DNA of 64,000 nt, taken from positions 124,001 through 188,000 of the forward strand of contig NZ_WXEW01000009.1 in assembly GCF_009901565.1 (NCBI RefSeq). The letters run 5' to 3'. Position numbers and translations under genes: made by a program. The notes under the pieces are model-generated. The model saw only the letters and a program-made list of their open reading frames with translations, was not told the DNA's origin and did no database searches. This DNA is from Herbidospora solisilvae (GTDB taxonomy: Bacteria; Actinomycetota; Actinomycetes; Streptosporangiales; Streptosporangiaceae). This document shows positions 52,467 through 61,017 of this stretch, piece after piece (within the stretch, counting starts at the first letter, position 1; each line of letters opens with the position of its first letter).

Positions 52467-53489
52467 ATGCTTGAAGTGCTGGGCATCAGCGCGTTCGACG
52501 AACGGATCTACCGGGCGGTGCTGGCCTCTCCCGGCATCACGGCGCAGGAGCTCGTCGCCAGGAGCGGCGAGAGCTCGGGCCGCATCCAGTCCTCGCTGAC
52601 GAGACTCCAGGCCAAGGGCCTGATCAACCGGTTGTGGGGCCGCTCGCCCCGGTGGACGGCGACCAGCCCGGGGGCCGCGATCCGTACTCTCGTCCGGGGT
52701 CTGCAGGGTGAACTGGACCGGATCACCGACACGGCCGACGAACTGGAGACCGCCTTCCGCGCCGTCGGCCAGGATCCGGACGACATCGGCCAGTTCGAGG
52801 TGCTGGCCGGGCCCGAGGTGCTCGCCCGGTGGTACCGCCAGGTGCAGCAGGAGGCCAAGGACGAGGTGCTCACCTTCGACCGCCCGCCGTACGTGCTGGA
52901 CTACCGCAACCCCGTCCAGAGCGACCGCCTGCGCGACGGCGTCCGCTACCGGACCATCTACGCGCCGGAGGCCTTCCAGCACGAGGGCGCGCTCGACCAG
53001 CTGGACACCATGCTCCAGGTGGGCGAGGAGGCGCGGGTGCTGCCCGGCCTGCCGTTCAAGATGCTGCTCGCCGACCAGCGGGTGGCGATCATGCCGCTGC
53101 ACCTCCACCTGCACCAGCCGGTGAGCCGCAGCGTGCTGATCAGGGGATCCACCATGGTGGTGGCCCTGGTCGAGCTGTTCGAGCGCATGTGGCGCGAGGC
53201 GGTGCCGATGTACCCGCAGGCCGCCCCGCCCGCGACCCCGCCCGTATCTGGGCCCGAGCCGGTCGGCGACCTCGCGCCGGAGGAGGACGGGGAGCGCATG
53301 GACCTCGAACTGGAGGACCGCCGGCTGCTGGCGCTGCTGGCGGCCGGGCTCAAGGACGACGCCATCGCCCGCCAGTTCGGCACCAGCCCGCGCAGCCTGC
53401 GCCGCCGGCTGCGCCACCTCTTCGACGAGCTCAACGCCGAGACCCGGTTCCAGGCGGGCGTCCAGGCCCGCCGGCGGGGCCTGGTCTAG
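52467..53489 (+). CDS. TrmB-like/LuxR-type transcriptional regulator
   Basis: A 340-residue regulator. An N-terminal TrmB-like winged helix (DERIYRAVLASPGITAQELVARSGESSGRIQSSLTRLQAKGLI) is followed by a sensor region and a C-terminal LuxR/GerE-like helix-turn-helix (LLALLAAGLKDDAIARQFGTSPRSLRRRLRHLFDELNAETRFQAGVQA). This two-HTH layout is common next to S8 peptidase genes, and the peptidase is divergent from it with 90 bases between. It probably controls peptidase expression. Its stop overlaps the convergent response regulator by four bases. Confidence 0.88.
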   Translation: MLEVLGISAFDERIYRAVLASPGITAQELVARSGESSGRIQSSLTRLQAKGLINRLWGRSPRWTATSPGAAIRTLVRGLQGELDRITDTADELETAFRAVGQDPDDIGQFEVLAGPEVLARWYRQVQQEAKDEVLTFDRPPYVLDYRNPVQSDRLRDGVRYRTIYAPEAFQHEGALDQLDTMLQVGEEARVLPGLPFKMLLADQRVAIMPLHLHLHQPVSRSVLIRGSTMVVALVELFERMWREAVPMYPQAAPPATPPVSGPEPVGDLAPEEDGERMDLELEDRRLLALLAAGLKDDAIARQFGTSPRSLRRRLRHLFDELNAETRFQAGVQARRRGLV

Positions 53490-54127
53490 GGAAGCAGGCC
53501 GTGGTCGCGGGCGTAGACCGCCGCCTGCGTGCGGTCGCGCAGGCCGAGCCGCTGGAGGATGCGCGAGATGTGGTTCTTCACCGTGCCCTCGCTGAGGTAG
53601 AGCCGGTCGGCGATCTCCCGGTTCGACGCCCCGGCGGCCACCAGCCGCAGCACGTCGAGCTCCCGCGCCGTCAGCGGCACTTGCGCCCGCGGGGCACGGG
53701 CGTCGCCGGTCGCCACCAGGCGGGCGGCGACCCCCGGGTCGAGCTGGGCGACCCCGGCGTGCGCGAGCCGCACGGCCGCCGCCAGTTCCCGTGCCGGGAG
53801 GTCTTTCAGCAGGTAGCCGGTGGCCCCCGCGCGCAGGGCCTCGAGGACGTACTCCTCGTCGTCGAACGTCGTCAGCATGACCACCCGGACCTCCGGCGCG
53901 CGGTCGCGGAGCGCGGCGACCGCGCGCACGCCGTCCATGCGCGGCATCCGGACGTCCATCAGCACGACGTCGGGCCGCATGGCGACCGCCTGCTCGACCG
54001 CCTCGTGGCCGTCGGCCGCCGTGCCGACCACGGTGACGCCGGGCTGCACGCCGAGCAGCGAGGCGATGGCCTCCCTGATCAGCCCCTGGTCGTCGACGAC
54101 CAGCACCCGCACCGGCTCGTCGCTCAC
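53486..54127 (-). CDS. NarL/FixJ-type response regulator
   Basis: A 213-residue two-component regulator. The receiver domain has the phosphorylated Asp in DVVLMDVRMPRMDG, acidic VLVVDDQGL near the start and Lys in LLKDLPARE. The C-terminal LuxR-type helix-turn-helix reads LTARELDVLRLVAAGASNREIADRLYLSEGTVKNHISRIL. It is translated with the upstream histidine kinase gene (four-base overlap), forming a standard pair. The regulon is unknown. Confidence 0.95.
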   Translation of the reverse strand: MSDEPVRVLVVDDQGLIREAIASLLGVQPGVTVVGTAADGHEAVEQAVAMRPDVVLMDVRMPRMDGVRAVAALRDRAPEVRVVMLTTFDDEEYVLEALRAGATGYLLKDLPARELAAAVRLAHAGVAQLDPGVAARLVATGDARAPRAQVPLTARELDVLRLVAAGASNREIADRLYLSEGTVKNHISRILQRLGLRDRTQAAVYARDHGLLP

Positions 54128-55212
54128 GGCGCGCTCCTCCGGGGGATGGTGACGGTCAGCCGGGTGCCCCCGCCGGGCGGGCCGCCGATGTCGACCCGGC
54201 CGCCGGCGAGCTCGACCCGTTCCCGCATGCCGAGCAGCCCGTACCCCTCGCTCCCGGGCACGAAGCCGCGCCCGTCGTCGCTGACCACCAGCTCCGCGCC
54301 GCGCGAATCCAGCGACGCTGCGATCGACACGCGCGTGGCGCGGGCGTGCCGCCGGGCGTTCGTGATGCCCTCCTGCGCCGCCCGGTAGAGGGCCCGCAAC
54401 GCCGCCGGATCATGGCCCTCCTCCTCGCCGGAGAACTCCAGGACCACATCCGTCTGCCCGTCGACCAGGGCGGACAGGGCCTCTTCGAGGCTGAAGGACT
54501 CGCGCAGGGTGCGCACCGAGCGCCGCACGTCCTCCAGCGCCCGCCGCGCCGAGCCGTGCGCGTCGGCGACCGCCCGGTCGGCCGCCTCGGCGTCGAGGTC
54601 ACGGAACGCGGCGGCCTTCTCCAGCAGCACCACGATCGCGGTCAGGTGGTGCCCGAGATCGTCGTGGATGTCCCTGGCCACCCGGTTGCGCTCGGCCGTG
54701 GCCGACAGTTCGGCGACCGCCGCCGCCGAAGCGGCCAGCTCCATCCGCGCCCGGCGCTCCTCGGCCGCCACCGCCGCCATGGTCACCGCGAGGACCAGCC
54801 CGACGCAGAACATCAGCAGGTCGGAGACCTGCCCGGCGTCGGCGGGCCAGTGCGGGTCGCCGACCAGCCCGGCCGCCGCCATGACGGCGACGCACCCCAC
54901 GGCGAGCGTCACGGCGACCGTCCGCCCGAACGTGAAGTAGGCCGTGAACGGCACCAGCACGAACAACACCCGCGACAACCCGGCCCCGTCGGCGGACGCG
55001 ACCAGCGTGCACAACCCCACCCGCAGGGCCAGCAGCACCACGGGGCCGATCCGGTGCTCCCACCGGTCGAGGACGGCCAGCGCCGCCAGCCCCGCCACGA
55101 ACGGCACCGGCCGGGTGTCGCCCACCCCGGCCAGCCAGGCGTACAGACCCGCGAGGACGACCGCGCCGTAGAGCACCGGCGACACCCACGGCACCGGACG
55201 GGACAGGGCCAT
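54124..55212 (-). CDS. NarL-group sensor histidine kinase
   Basis: A 362-residue membrane kinase with several N-terminal hydrophobic helices (VLYGAVVLAGLYAW to LLMFCVGLVLAVTMAAVA), a HisKA_3 dimerisation helix with the phosphorylated His in ERNRVARDIHDDLGHHLTAI, and a HATPase_c domain (ITNARRHARATRVSI, VVSDDGRGF, GYGLLGMRERVELAGG). It sits in an apparent operon with a four-helix membrane protein upstream and its response regulator downstream. ATG 55212 is used; ATG 55239 would overlap the upstream stop and add nine residues. Confidence 0.92.
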   Translation of the reverse strand: MALSRPVPWVSPVLYGAVVLAGLYAWLAGVGDTRPVPFVAGLAALAVLDRWEHRIGPVVLLALRVGLCTLVASADGAGLSRVLFVLVPFTAYFTFGRTVAVTLAVGCVAVMAAAGLVGDPHWPADAGQVSDLLMFCVGLVLAVTMAAVAAEERRARMELAASAAAVAELSATAERNRVARDIHDDLGHHLTAIVVLLEKAAAFRDLDAEAADRAVADAHGSARRALEDVRRSVRTLRESFSLEEALSALVDGQTDVVLEFSGEEEGHDPAALRALYRAAQEGITNARRHARATRVSIAASLDSRGAELVVSDDGRGFVPGSEGYGLLGMRERVELAGGRVDIGGPPGGGTRLTVTIPRRSAP

Positions 55213-55222
55213 GCCCGAAAGA

Positions 55223-55786
55223 CTACGGTCGCTCCGCATACCGCCGCACCGATAGGGACAACCAGATGAGCGTCACGGCGACCAGGACGTGCAGCAGGCT
55301 CGTCAGCACGCCGTCCGGCAACGACGCGCCGACCGCAAGCGCCGTCAGCGTGACGCCGTACCCGGCGGCGGGCACCCGGGGGAAGACGCCCGCGCGTAAC
55401 ATCGCCGCCGAGAACAGGACAGTGCCGACCACGAACACCGCCGTCCCGCCGAGGAGGACGACCTTCGTGGGCCCCTGGAGCAGCTCCCGCGTCACCGCGC
55501 CGTCGAGGAAGAAGACGACCAGGTTGAGCGCGAAGGCGATGCCGGAGAAGAGGGTGAGCCCGATCATGTTGACGGCGTAGGCGACCGCGCCGAACCGGCC
55601 GGCGACCTCGCTCTGCCGCAGGTGGAAGGCGGTGAGCGCGGGCGGCCCGAAGGCGACCCCGAGACCGATGACGAGGCTGGTGACCGTCGTCTCGCCGGTG
55701 AACGCCTCGACGGCGCCGGGGACGCCGACGGACAGGGCCATGACGACGCCGCAGACGGCGCCGAACCGGAGCAGGGGAGAGGGCAT
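55223..55786 (-). CDS. hypothetical multi-pass membrane protein of the two-component operon
   Basis: A 187-residue protein with five or six membrane helices (VCGVVMALSVGVPGAVEAF, VTSLVIGLGVAFGPPALTAF, MIGLTLFSGIAFALNLVVFFL, VVLLGGTAVFVVGTVLFSAAML, LHVLVAVTLIWLSLSV). ATG 55786 has AAGGAGT upstream. It is first in the operon with the kinase and response regulator, so it may be a sensor partner or target. Family not recognised. Confidence 0.78.
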   Translation of the reverse strand: MPSPLLRFGAVCGVVMALSVGVPGAVEAFTGETTVTSLVIGLGVAFGPPALTAFHLRQSEVAGRFGAVAYAVNMIGLTLFSGIAFALNLVVFFLDGAVTRELLQGPTKVVLLGGTAVFVVGTVLFSAAMLRAGVFPRVPAAGYGVTLTALAVGASLPDGVLTSLLHVLVAVTLIWLSLSVRRYAERP

Positions 55787-56021
55787 GGGAAGGACTCCTT
55801 GACCGAGGGGATTCCGACGGTAGGAGGGGCGGCTGCTACGGATAAGTGCCGCGGGTCATGGTGAGGTCACGGTTTCGGCGGCCGTGGTCATGTGCCGTCA
55901 TGCGTTGCGGCAGCCTGCCGCGCGATGTTCGGCCTGCTGGCGGTCCCGGCCGAACCGCAACGCGAGCCGATCGTGGCCGACACGCTGGACGGGTTGGAGG
56001 ACCGTCATGACGTCCGTCCGC

Positions 56022-56660
56022 TCAGCCGGGGTCGGCGCAGAGTTGAGAGGTCAAGGCGGTGCGGGCCCACTCTTCCCACGTGTCCGGTGACCAGCCGCGG
56101 TCGCGGACGAAGATCAGGTAGAGCTGTGGGCTGAGCAGGCCGAACAGCAGGTCCGCCGCCATCTCGACGGAGAGGCCGGGACGGGTGTCGGGCTTGCGGG
56201 CCAGGGCTTCGGCCGCTGCGTGGTGCACGGTGTAACGCGGGTCGGGGCCGTCCGGCCACTGCGCGGCGATCTCGGGGTCGGTGGCCGCGGCGGCCGCGAT
56301 CAGCGGCATGATCGGGGCGACCCGGCCCAGGATCTCGCGGGTGCCGTGGACGTGCGCGCGCAGTTGCCCGGCTGCGGTGGGCTCGGCGCACGCGGCGCGA
56401 AACCACTCACGATCCATGGTGGCGACCGGCTCGGTGTCGCCGGCGATGGACGTGTCGACGACGTCCTTGAACAGCGTGCGCTTGTTGCGGAAGACGAAGT
56501 AGACCGTCTGGACGGCCACGCCCGCCCGGTCCGCGACCTCCTGCAGGCTCGTCGCCCCGTAACCGTGCGCGATGAACAGCTCGCGGGCCGCCTCGACCAC
56601 CTTTTCCCGCGTGCGGCGTGAGCGCTCGGCTCGCTTGTCCGGCCGCTTGACATCGTCCAT
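56022..56660 (-). CDS. TetR-family transcriptional regulator
   Basis: A 212-residue regulator. The helix-turn-helix segment is REKVVEAARELFIAHGYGATSLQEVADRAGVAVQTVYFVFRNKRTLF, followed by a TetR_C ligand domain. ATG 56660. It is divergent from a methyltransferase gene with 61 bases between, in which lies a palindromic operator. It probably represses the methyltransferase and itself; the inducer is unknown. Confidence 0.92.
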   Translation of the reverse strand: MDDVKRPDKRAERSRRTREKVVEAARELFIAHGYGATSLQEVADRAGVAVQTVYFVFRNKRTLFKDVVDTSIAGDTEPVATMDREWFRAACAEPTAAGQLRAHVHGTREILGRVAPIMPLIAAAAATDPEIAAQWPDGPDPRYTVHHAAAEALARKPDTRPGLSVEMAADLLFGLLSPQLYLIFVRDRGWSPDTWEEWARTALTSQLCADPG

Positions 56661-56673
56661 GTTGCGAGTCTAT

Positions 56674-56707
56674 CTCTAGAGTACGTCACTAGAGTTTGAC
56701 TCTAGAT
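56674..56707. promoter_or_regulatory. TetR operator before the methyltransferase gene
   Basis: CTAGAGT (56689-56695) and ACTCTAG (56699-56705) form a perfect dyad with a three-base gap. A further TCTAGAGT lies at 56675-56682, giving three copies of one half-site in the divergent gap. Confidence 0.65.
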
Positions 56708-56721
56708 TCTTGGAGGAGACG

Positions 56722-57381
56722 ATGGACCAGCCTCAGAAGCCGGAACCCGACCTGGCCTCAGCGCGGCGAGACCCGGAGGAGGAGGCCGTCCGCCGCGCGC
56801 TGGAGGGCTACTACCGCGCCGGCAAGGCGCCGTGGGACACCGGCGTGACGCCGCCCGAGCTGATCGCCCTGGTAGAGGGGCACGCTGCGCTGCCGCCGGG
56901 CCGCGCCCTCGAACTCGGCTGCGGCACGGGGACCAACGCCGTCTACCTCGCACAACACGGCTGGGAAGTGGCGGCCGTCGACCTGATCGACCGTGCCCTC
57001 GACCAGGCCAGGCAGAAGGCTGCCAAGGCGGGAGTCGCAGTCCGGCTGTTGCACGGAGACGCCACCCGCCTCGACGAACTGGACGTGCCGGGCCCCTTCG
57101 ACCTCTTCTTCGACCTGAGCTGTTACTGCGGGATCCCCCTGCACCGCCGCGACGCCTACGCCGCCGGGCTCACCCACCGCGCCGCTCCCGGAGCACGGTT
57201 GCTGATGTTCGGGTACGGCCCCGAGCCGCTCGGCAGCTCGACCACCGAGATCACGTCGTGGGCGGCGGGCGTCACGGCCGACGAGCTCCGCGCCAGGTTC
57301 CCCGGCTGGGAACTGATCGACGTCACACCGGGCACCAACTCGGTCCCGACCTTCTGGTTCACGCTGCGCCGCGACGCCTAA
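56722..57381 (+). CDS. class I SAM-dependent methyltransferase
   Basis: A 219-residue Rossmann-fold methyltransferase (TehB/UbiE-like size). Motif I is ALELGCGTGTNAVYLAQHGWEV, motif II-like VAAVDLIDRALDQA, and LLHGDATRLDELDV completes the SAM site. KAPWDTGVTPPEL near the N-terminus is typical of thiopurine/halide-like methyltransferases in actinomycetes. ATG 56722 has GGAGGAGACG just upstream; a TTG at 56710 is rejected. It is divergent from the TetR gene that probably controls it. Confidence 0.9.
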   Translation: MDQPQKPEPDLASARRDPEEEAVRRALEGYYRAGKAPWDTGVTPPELIALVEGHAALPPGRALELGCGTGTNAVYLAQHGWEVAAVDLIDRALDQARQKAAKAGVAVRLLHGDATRLDELDVPGPFDLFFDLSCYCGIPLHRRDAYAAGLTHRAAPGARLLMFGYGPEPLGSSTTEITSWAAGVTADELRARFPGWELIDVTPGTNSVPTFWFTLRRDA

Positions 57382-57530
57382 CCGTCTGGGACCGCCGGCA
57401 CCGGCTGGAGGACGGCACCAGGACAGCTGGTGAGCCTGTTCGCGTGGACGAGGGCAGCCGATTCACATTCGAATATGCGGCGAATTCCGCGGCTGCTACA
57501 CACGGCCGCGGAAACGCCAGGCGAATTCGA

Positions 57531-57896
57531 TCAGGTCCACCCGGTCCCGGAGATTTCCGTGTGGTCGTTCCATACATATCCGGTGACACCGGCGCAGCAG
57601 TCCGAATGCCACCACAGATTTCCGGCGCTGTTCACGCAGCGCTTGTTCACGCGGAAAAGCTGACGGTATTTCCAGGTGGCCTTCACGCTGGATTTCGAGG
57701 AGTAGCTGCTGTGGACCTTGGTGCTGGCGACCCTGACTCGCCGGATGTGCGGCGTCCAGTTCGTGCATCCCGCCATGACCTGGGTGCCCTGCACCTTTGC
57801 AGCCGCCGCGCTGGGCGTGACGACCGCGACGGGCGTCCCGACCACGGTGATCGCCGCGGCCGCGATGGACAGGACCCGGGTGCCCTTCATTCGCAT
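57531..57896 (-). CDS. small Cys/Trp-rich secreted protein
   Basis: A 121-residue protein with a signal peptide (VLSIAAAAITVVGTPVAVV, cleavage near AAA-AKV). The mature part of about 85 residues has four Cys (GCTNWTPHIRRVRV, NKRCVNSAGNLWWHSDCCAG) and several Trp. The SDCC motif and Cys spacing recall the exported protein at 25447. ATG 57896 has GGAG six bases upstream. Function unknown; probably an extracellular disulfide-bonded protein. Confidence 0.78.
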   Translation of the reverse strand: MRMKGTRVLSIAAAAITVVGTPVAVVTPSAAAAKVQGTQVMAGCTNWTPHIRRVRVASTKVHSSYSSKSSVKATWKYRQLFRVNKRCVNSAGNLWWHSDCCAGVTGYVWNDHTEISGTGWT

Positions 57897-57940
57897 TTCG
57901 AGCTCCGTTCATGAGGTCTGATGACAGCGATCCTCCTTTC

Positions 57941-57960
57941 GGTGATGATCACCCGTCAAG
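57941..57960 (-). promoter_or_regulatory. palindrome with adjacent -35-like box before the small secreted protein
   Basis: GGTGATGATCACC (57941-57953) is a 13-base palindrome. On the minus strand a TTGAC lies just upstream of it, so the palindrome would fall inside the promoter spacer, as an operator would. No clear -10 can be placed. Confidence 0.35.
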
Positions 57961-58078
57961 ATCGCGTGTGGAGCTTGGCACGGATAGGCCACTCCCGCGG
58001 CGCCGTTCTCAATCGGCGTTATGCGCGAGATCGGCATCGATATCGTTTCGAAATTCCCTCTTCTTCGAACGGCGGTGT

Positions 58079-58477
58079 CTACGACATTCGCAGCCCGGCG
58101 ACCTGGATCGCGGCGAAGCCCGCGACCACCACGGCCTGGGCGACGGCCCAGACGGCCCCGATCGTGGTGAAGGAGAGGGCCCCGGCGACCACGGCGGCGA
58201 CGCTGCCCAGGGACCAGACGAGGTTCAGGGCGATGACGGCTTTGGCGGCGGCCGGGCTGATCGGGCGGCGGGTGGACAGCAGGCCGACGGCGAGGCCGTA
58301 CACGAGCAGGAAGGCGCCGATGCCCCGGAGCAGGCCGGCCTCCGGGCCGAGCAGGTCGCTCACCGGGGCGGCGAAGACGAGGTAGACCAGGCCGTTGCCC
58401 CCGGTGACCACGGCGTCGGCCATGAGCGCCCAGCGGAGTAGCTTGGTGTGGTCGGTGGTTGCGGTCGCGGCGCTCAT
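58079..58477 (-). CDS. hypothetical four-helix membrane protein
   Basis: A 132-residue protein with four hydrophobic segments (ALMADAVVTGGNGLVYLVF, RGIGAFLLVYGLAVGLL, AVIALNLVWSLGSVAAVVAGAL, VWAVAQAVVVAGFAAIQVA). ATG 58477 has AAGGAG eight bases upstream, which decides the start against a longer frame. It is common in actinomycetes and of unknown function. Its upstream neighbour on the same strand is the DHFR-like gene, 110 bases away. Confidence 0.8.
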   Translation of the reverse strand: MSAATATTDHTKLLRWALMADAVVTGGNGLVYLVFAAPVSDLLGPEAGLLRGIGAFLLVYGLAVGLLSTRRPISPAAAKAVIALNLVWSLGSVAAVVAGALSFTTIGAVWAVAQAVVVAGFAAIQVAGLRMS

Positions 58478-58587
58478 CGCGGGCTCCTTCGGCGTGGGGG
58501 TCGGTGCTGACACCTCGAAAGATGTCAGCCGTCGCGCGGAGCCGCGATTACGCCGCAGGTAATGCGGCAGGCGATCAGCGGAGCGGC

Positions 58588-59229
58588 TCAACCCCGGGTG
58601 AAGGTCAGGTGCGTGACACCTGAGGGCGTCGAAACCACCTCGATCGTGTACGTCTTCTCCAGCGCCTCCAGCCCGTCCCAGAGCCGGACCCCACGGCCGA
58701 GCACGATCGGCGCCTGCACCAGGTGCAGGTGATCGACCAGCCCTTCGGCGAGGAAGTCGCGCACCACCGTGGGCCCGCCGCCGACCCGCACGTCCAGGCC
58801 GCCGGCCGCCTCACGGGCCCGCGCGAGCGCCTCGGCGGGGGAGGCGTCCAGGAAGTGGTAGGTGGTGCCGCCGCCCATCTCGATCGACGGCCTCGGCCGG
58901 TGGGTGAGGACGAGGACGGGCGTCCGGAACGGCGGGGTGTCGCCCCACCAGCCCCGCCAGGAGGGGTCGTCCTGCCAGCCGGGCGGCCCGAACTTGCCCG
59001 CGCCCATGATCTCGGCGCCGATGCCCTGACCGTGCCGCACCGCGAACACGTGATCGGCTCCCGCGGCGCCGCCGGCGTCACCGTGCATCTCGTGCCAGAA
59101 CCGGGTGGCGAACATCCACTCGTGCAGCCGCTCCCCGGCGTGCCCGAACGGCGCGTCAGGGGTCGGGCCGTCGCCGGTGGCGAAACCGTCCAGCGAGATC
59201 GAGAGGTTGTGGACACGTACCGCGGACAT
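58588..59229 (-). CDS. dihydrofolate reductase-family protein (second copy)
   Basis: A 213-residue RibD C-terminal/DHFR-fold protein: VRVHNLSISLDGFATGDG at the start, PVLVLTHRPRPSIEM, LDVRVGGGPTVVRDFLAEGLVDHLHLVQAPIVLGRGVRLW. It is an NADPH-binding fold of unknown reaction. It is only distantly like the copy at 23685. ATG 59229 has AAAGGAG upstream, so the longer open frame is not used. Divergent from the histidine kinase gene. Confidence 0.88.
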   Translation of the reverse strand: MSAVRVHNLSISLDGFATGDGPTPDAPFGHAGERLHEWMFATRFWHEMHGDAGGAAGADHVFAVRHGQGIGAEIMGAGKFGPPGWQDDPSWRGWWGDTPPFRTPVLVLTHRPRPSIEMGGGTTYHFLDASPAEALARAREAAGGLDVRVGGGPTVVRDFLAEGLVDHLHLVQAPIVLGRGVRLWDGLEALEKTYTIEVVSTPSGVTHLTFTRG

Positions 59230-59409
59230 GAGCGGGCTCCTTTGGTCGGGCTTCACCCATGAGTCGGAGCCGGCGGCCCGTTTTCTACATGTCTCCCGCA
59301 GACGGCCGCCCGGCCTGCCAGCTGTGCCCGATTTGTCATTCTTTGGTGGTTTTCTTCTGGAAACCGGCAAGGATCGATAAGGGGACCCTTCTGGGAAGGG
59401 GTGATCAAC

Positions 59410-60765
59410 GTGAGCTGGTGGCATCGGCGCTCGATCCGGACTCGCCTGGCCGTGATGGCCGCTGCCGTGATGGCCCTGTTGTGCACCGCCATGGCGGTGT
59501 TCATCGTGCTCATGGTCCGGCAGACGGCGATCGACCACCGGACCGAACAACTCTTCACCAACGCCATCAATTTGGGCGCCCAGTTGCGCCGGAGCGTTCC
59601 CGATCTGCACGAGAAGAATCCGGGACAGGCGGTCCAGGTGTTCGACCCGGCCGGAGCCGTCGTCGCGGCCACGCCCGGCATGGCAGGCCGGCCGCCGATG
59701 ACGAACCTGCGCCCGGATCCCGACGCCTACGCCACCACCACGACCTGTGACGCCCCCACGTTCGCCGGCCGGTGCGTGATCGGACTCGCCTACCCCGTCC
59801 ACCGGGCCGACGGCCTCTGGCAGCTCGACGTGGCCGTCCCGGCCGTTCCCTGGTACGTCAGTCCGCAGCTGATCGTGCCGCTCGCCACCAGCTGGGTGCT
59901 GCTGGTCGCGGCGGCCGCGGTGGGCAGCCACCGGATCGTCGGCAAGACCCTCCAGCCGGTGTGCTCCATCACCCACACCCTCGCGCAGATCACCTCCAGC
60001 GACCTGCGGCACCGGGTGCCGGTCCCGAAGTACCGCGATGAGCTGCGCGACCTCGCCCAGACCGCGAACCGGACCCTGGACCGCGCCCAGGCGGCGGTGG
60101 AACGGCAACTCCGCTTCGCCTCCGACGCCTCCCACGACCTGCGCAGCCCCCTGACCGCCATCCGCACCCGGATCGAGGAGGCCCTGATCGAGCCGCGCGA
60201 GGCCGACTGGCCGCGGACGGGTGAGGCGCTGCTGGACAGCGTGGACCGCATGCAGGCCCTGATCGGCGACCTGCTGCAGGTGGCCCGGCTGGACGCCGGC
60301 GTCACCGCCCGGCACGAGCCGGTCGACCTGACCGGCCTGGTGGCCGGGGAACTCGATCGCCGTGCGGCCAAGGCCGAGCTGCGCCGACGCCTCACCCCCG
60401 GCGTGACGGTGGAGGGGTCGCGCATCGAGTTGTCCCGGCTGCTGAACAACCTGATCGACAACGCCGAACGACACGCCGCCTCCGCCGTAACGGTGACCCT
60501 GACCCTGGAGGCCGGCCAGGCGGTGCTGGAGGTGAGCGACGACGGCGAGGGCATCGCCATCGAGCAGCGAGAGGCCGTCTTCCAGCGGTTCACCCGCCTG
60601 GAGGCCTCCCGCGCCAGAGACCCGGGCGGCACCGGGCTGGGGCTGCCGATCGCCCGCCAGCTCGCCGAAGCACACGGCGGCACCCTGACCGTCGAAGACA
60701 GCGTCCGCGGCGCCCGATTCGTGCTGCGCCTGCCCGTTTACGCTCCCTCCCCACCACAGTGCTGA
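59410..60765 (+). CDS. orphan sensor histidine kinase (OmpR-partner type)
   Basis: A 451-residue membrane kinase. Two membrane helices (VMAAAVMALLCTAMAVFIVLMV and LATSWVLLVAAAAVGS) flank an extracellular sensor. A HAMP region, the HisKA box (RFASDASHDLRSPLTAIRTRI) and HATPase_c (LLNNLIDNAERHA, VSDDGEGIAIEQR, GGTGLGLPIARQLAEAHGG) follow. GTG 59410 is used since GGAAGGGG lies upstream. No response regulator gene is on either side; the downstream DNA is a recombination scar, so the partner may have been lost or lies elsewhere. The C-terminal tail (YAPSPPQC) may be encoded by joined DNA. Confidence 0.88.
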   Translation: MSWWHRRSIRTRLAVMAAAVMALLCTAMAVFIVLMVRQTAIDHRTEQLFTNAINLGAQLRRSVPDLHEKNPGQAVQVFDPAGAVVAATPGMAGRPPMTNLRPDPDAYATTTTCDAPTFAGRCVIGLAYPVHRADGLWQLDVAVPAVPWYVSPQLIVPLATSWVLLVAAAAVGSHRIVGKTLQPVCSITHTLAQITSSDLRHRVPVPKYRDELRDLAQTANRTLDRAQAAVERQLRFASDASHDLRSPLTAIRTRIEEALIEPREADWPRTGEALLDSVDRMQALIGDLLQVARLDAGVTARHEPVDLTGLVAGELDRRAAKAELRRRLTPGVTVEGSRIELSRLLNNLIDNAERHAASAVTVTLTLEAGQAVLEVSDDGEGIAIEQREAVFQRFTRLEASRARDPGGTGLGLPIARQLAEAHGGTLTVEDSVRGARFVLRLPVYAPSPPQC

Positions 60766-61014
60766 CGCCGCGTGATCGTCGGGAGCTGATCGATGACGCC
60801 GACGACTCCGAACATGAGTCGGCGAAGATCGCCCAGCGGATCCGGCGGGACATGGCCGCCGACGCCGCCGAAGGCCGGCCACACGGGGTATGCCCGGCGG
60901 GGTTGCGCCCGGTCTACGACGAGCCGACCGGGAAACTCATCGTCGAGTTGTTCACGCTGCTGCGCGGGGGCCGGAGCTTCCGAGGTCTGGCGAAAGATTT
61001 CGAGGCCAAGGGAT
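60759..61014 (+). pseudogene. remnant of a large serine recombinase
   Basis: A short frame reading DDADDSEHESAKIAQRIRRD, AAEGRPHG, RPVYDEPTGKLI, then VELFTLLRGGRSFRGLAKDF matches the middle of actinomycete large serine recombinases (the RxxxAAxGRPHG region and the AxDF region). A piece between these is missing, as are the catalytic domain and the zinc-ribbon domain. It is fused at its right end to unrelated sequence. This is a decayed mobile-element integrase, left at a junction between the histidine kinase and the toxin-like gene. Confidence 0.65.
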
Positions 61015-61017
61015 ACG

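Noticed and set aside
55892..56134. 80-codon plus-strand frame
   Set aside because: Overlaps the TetR 3' end on the other strand; no family recognised and no good start signal.
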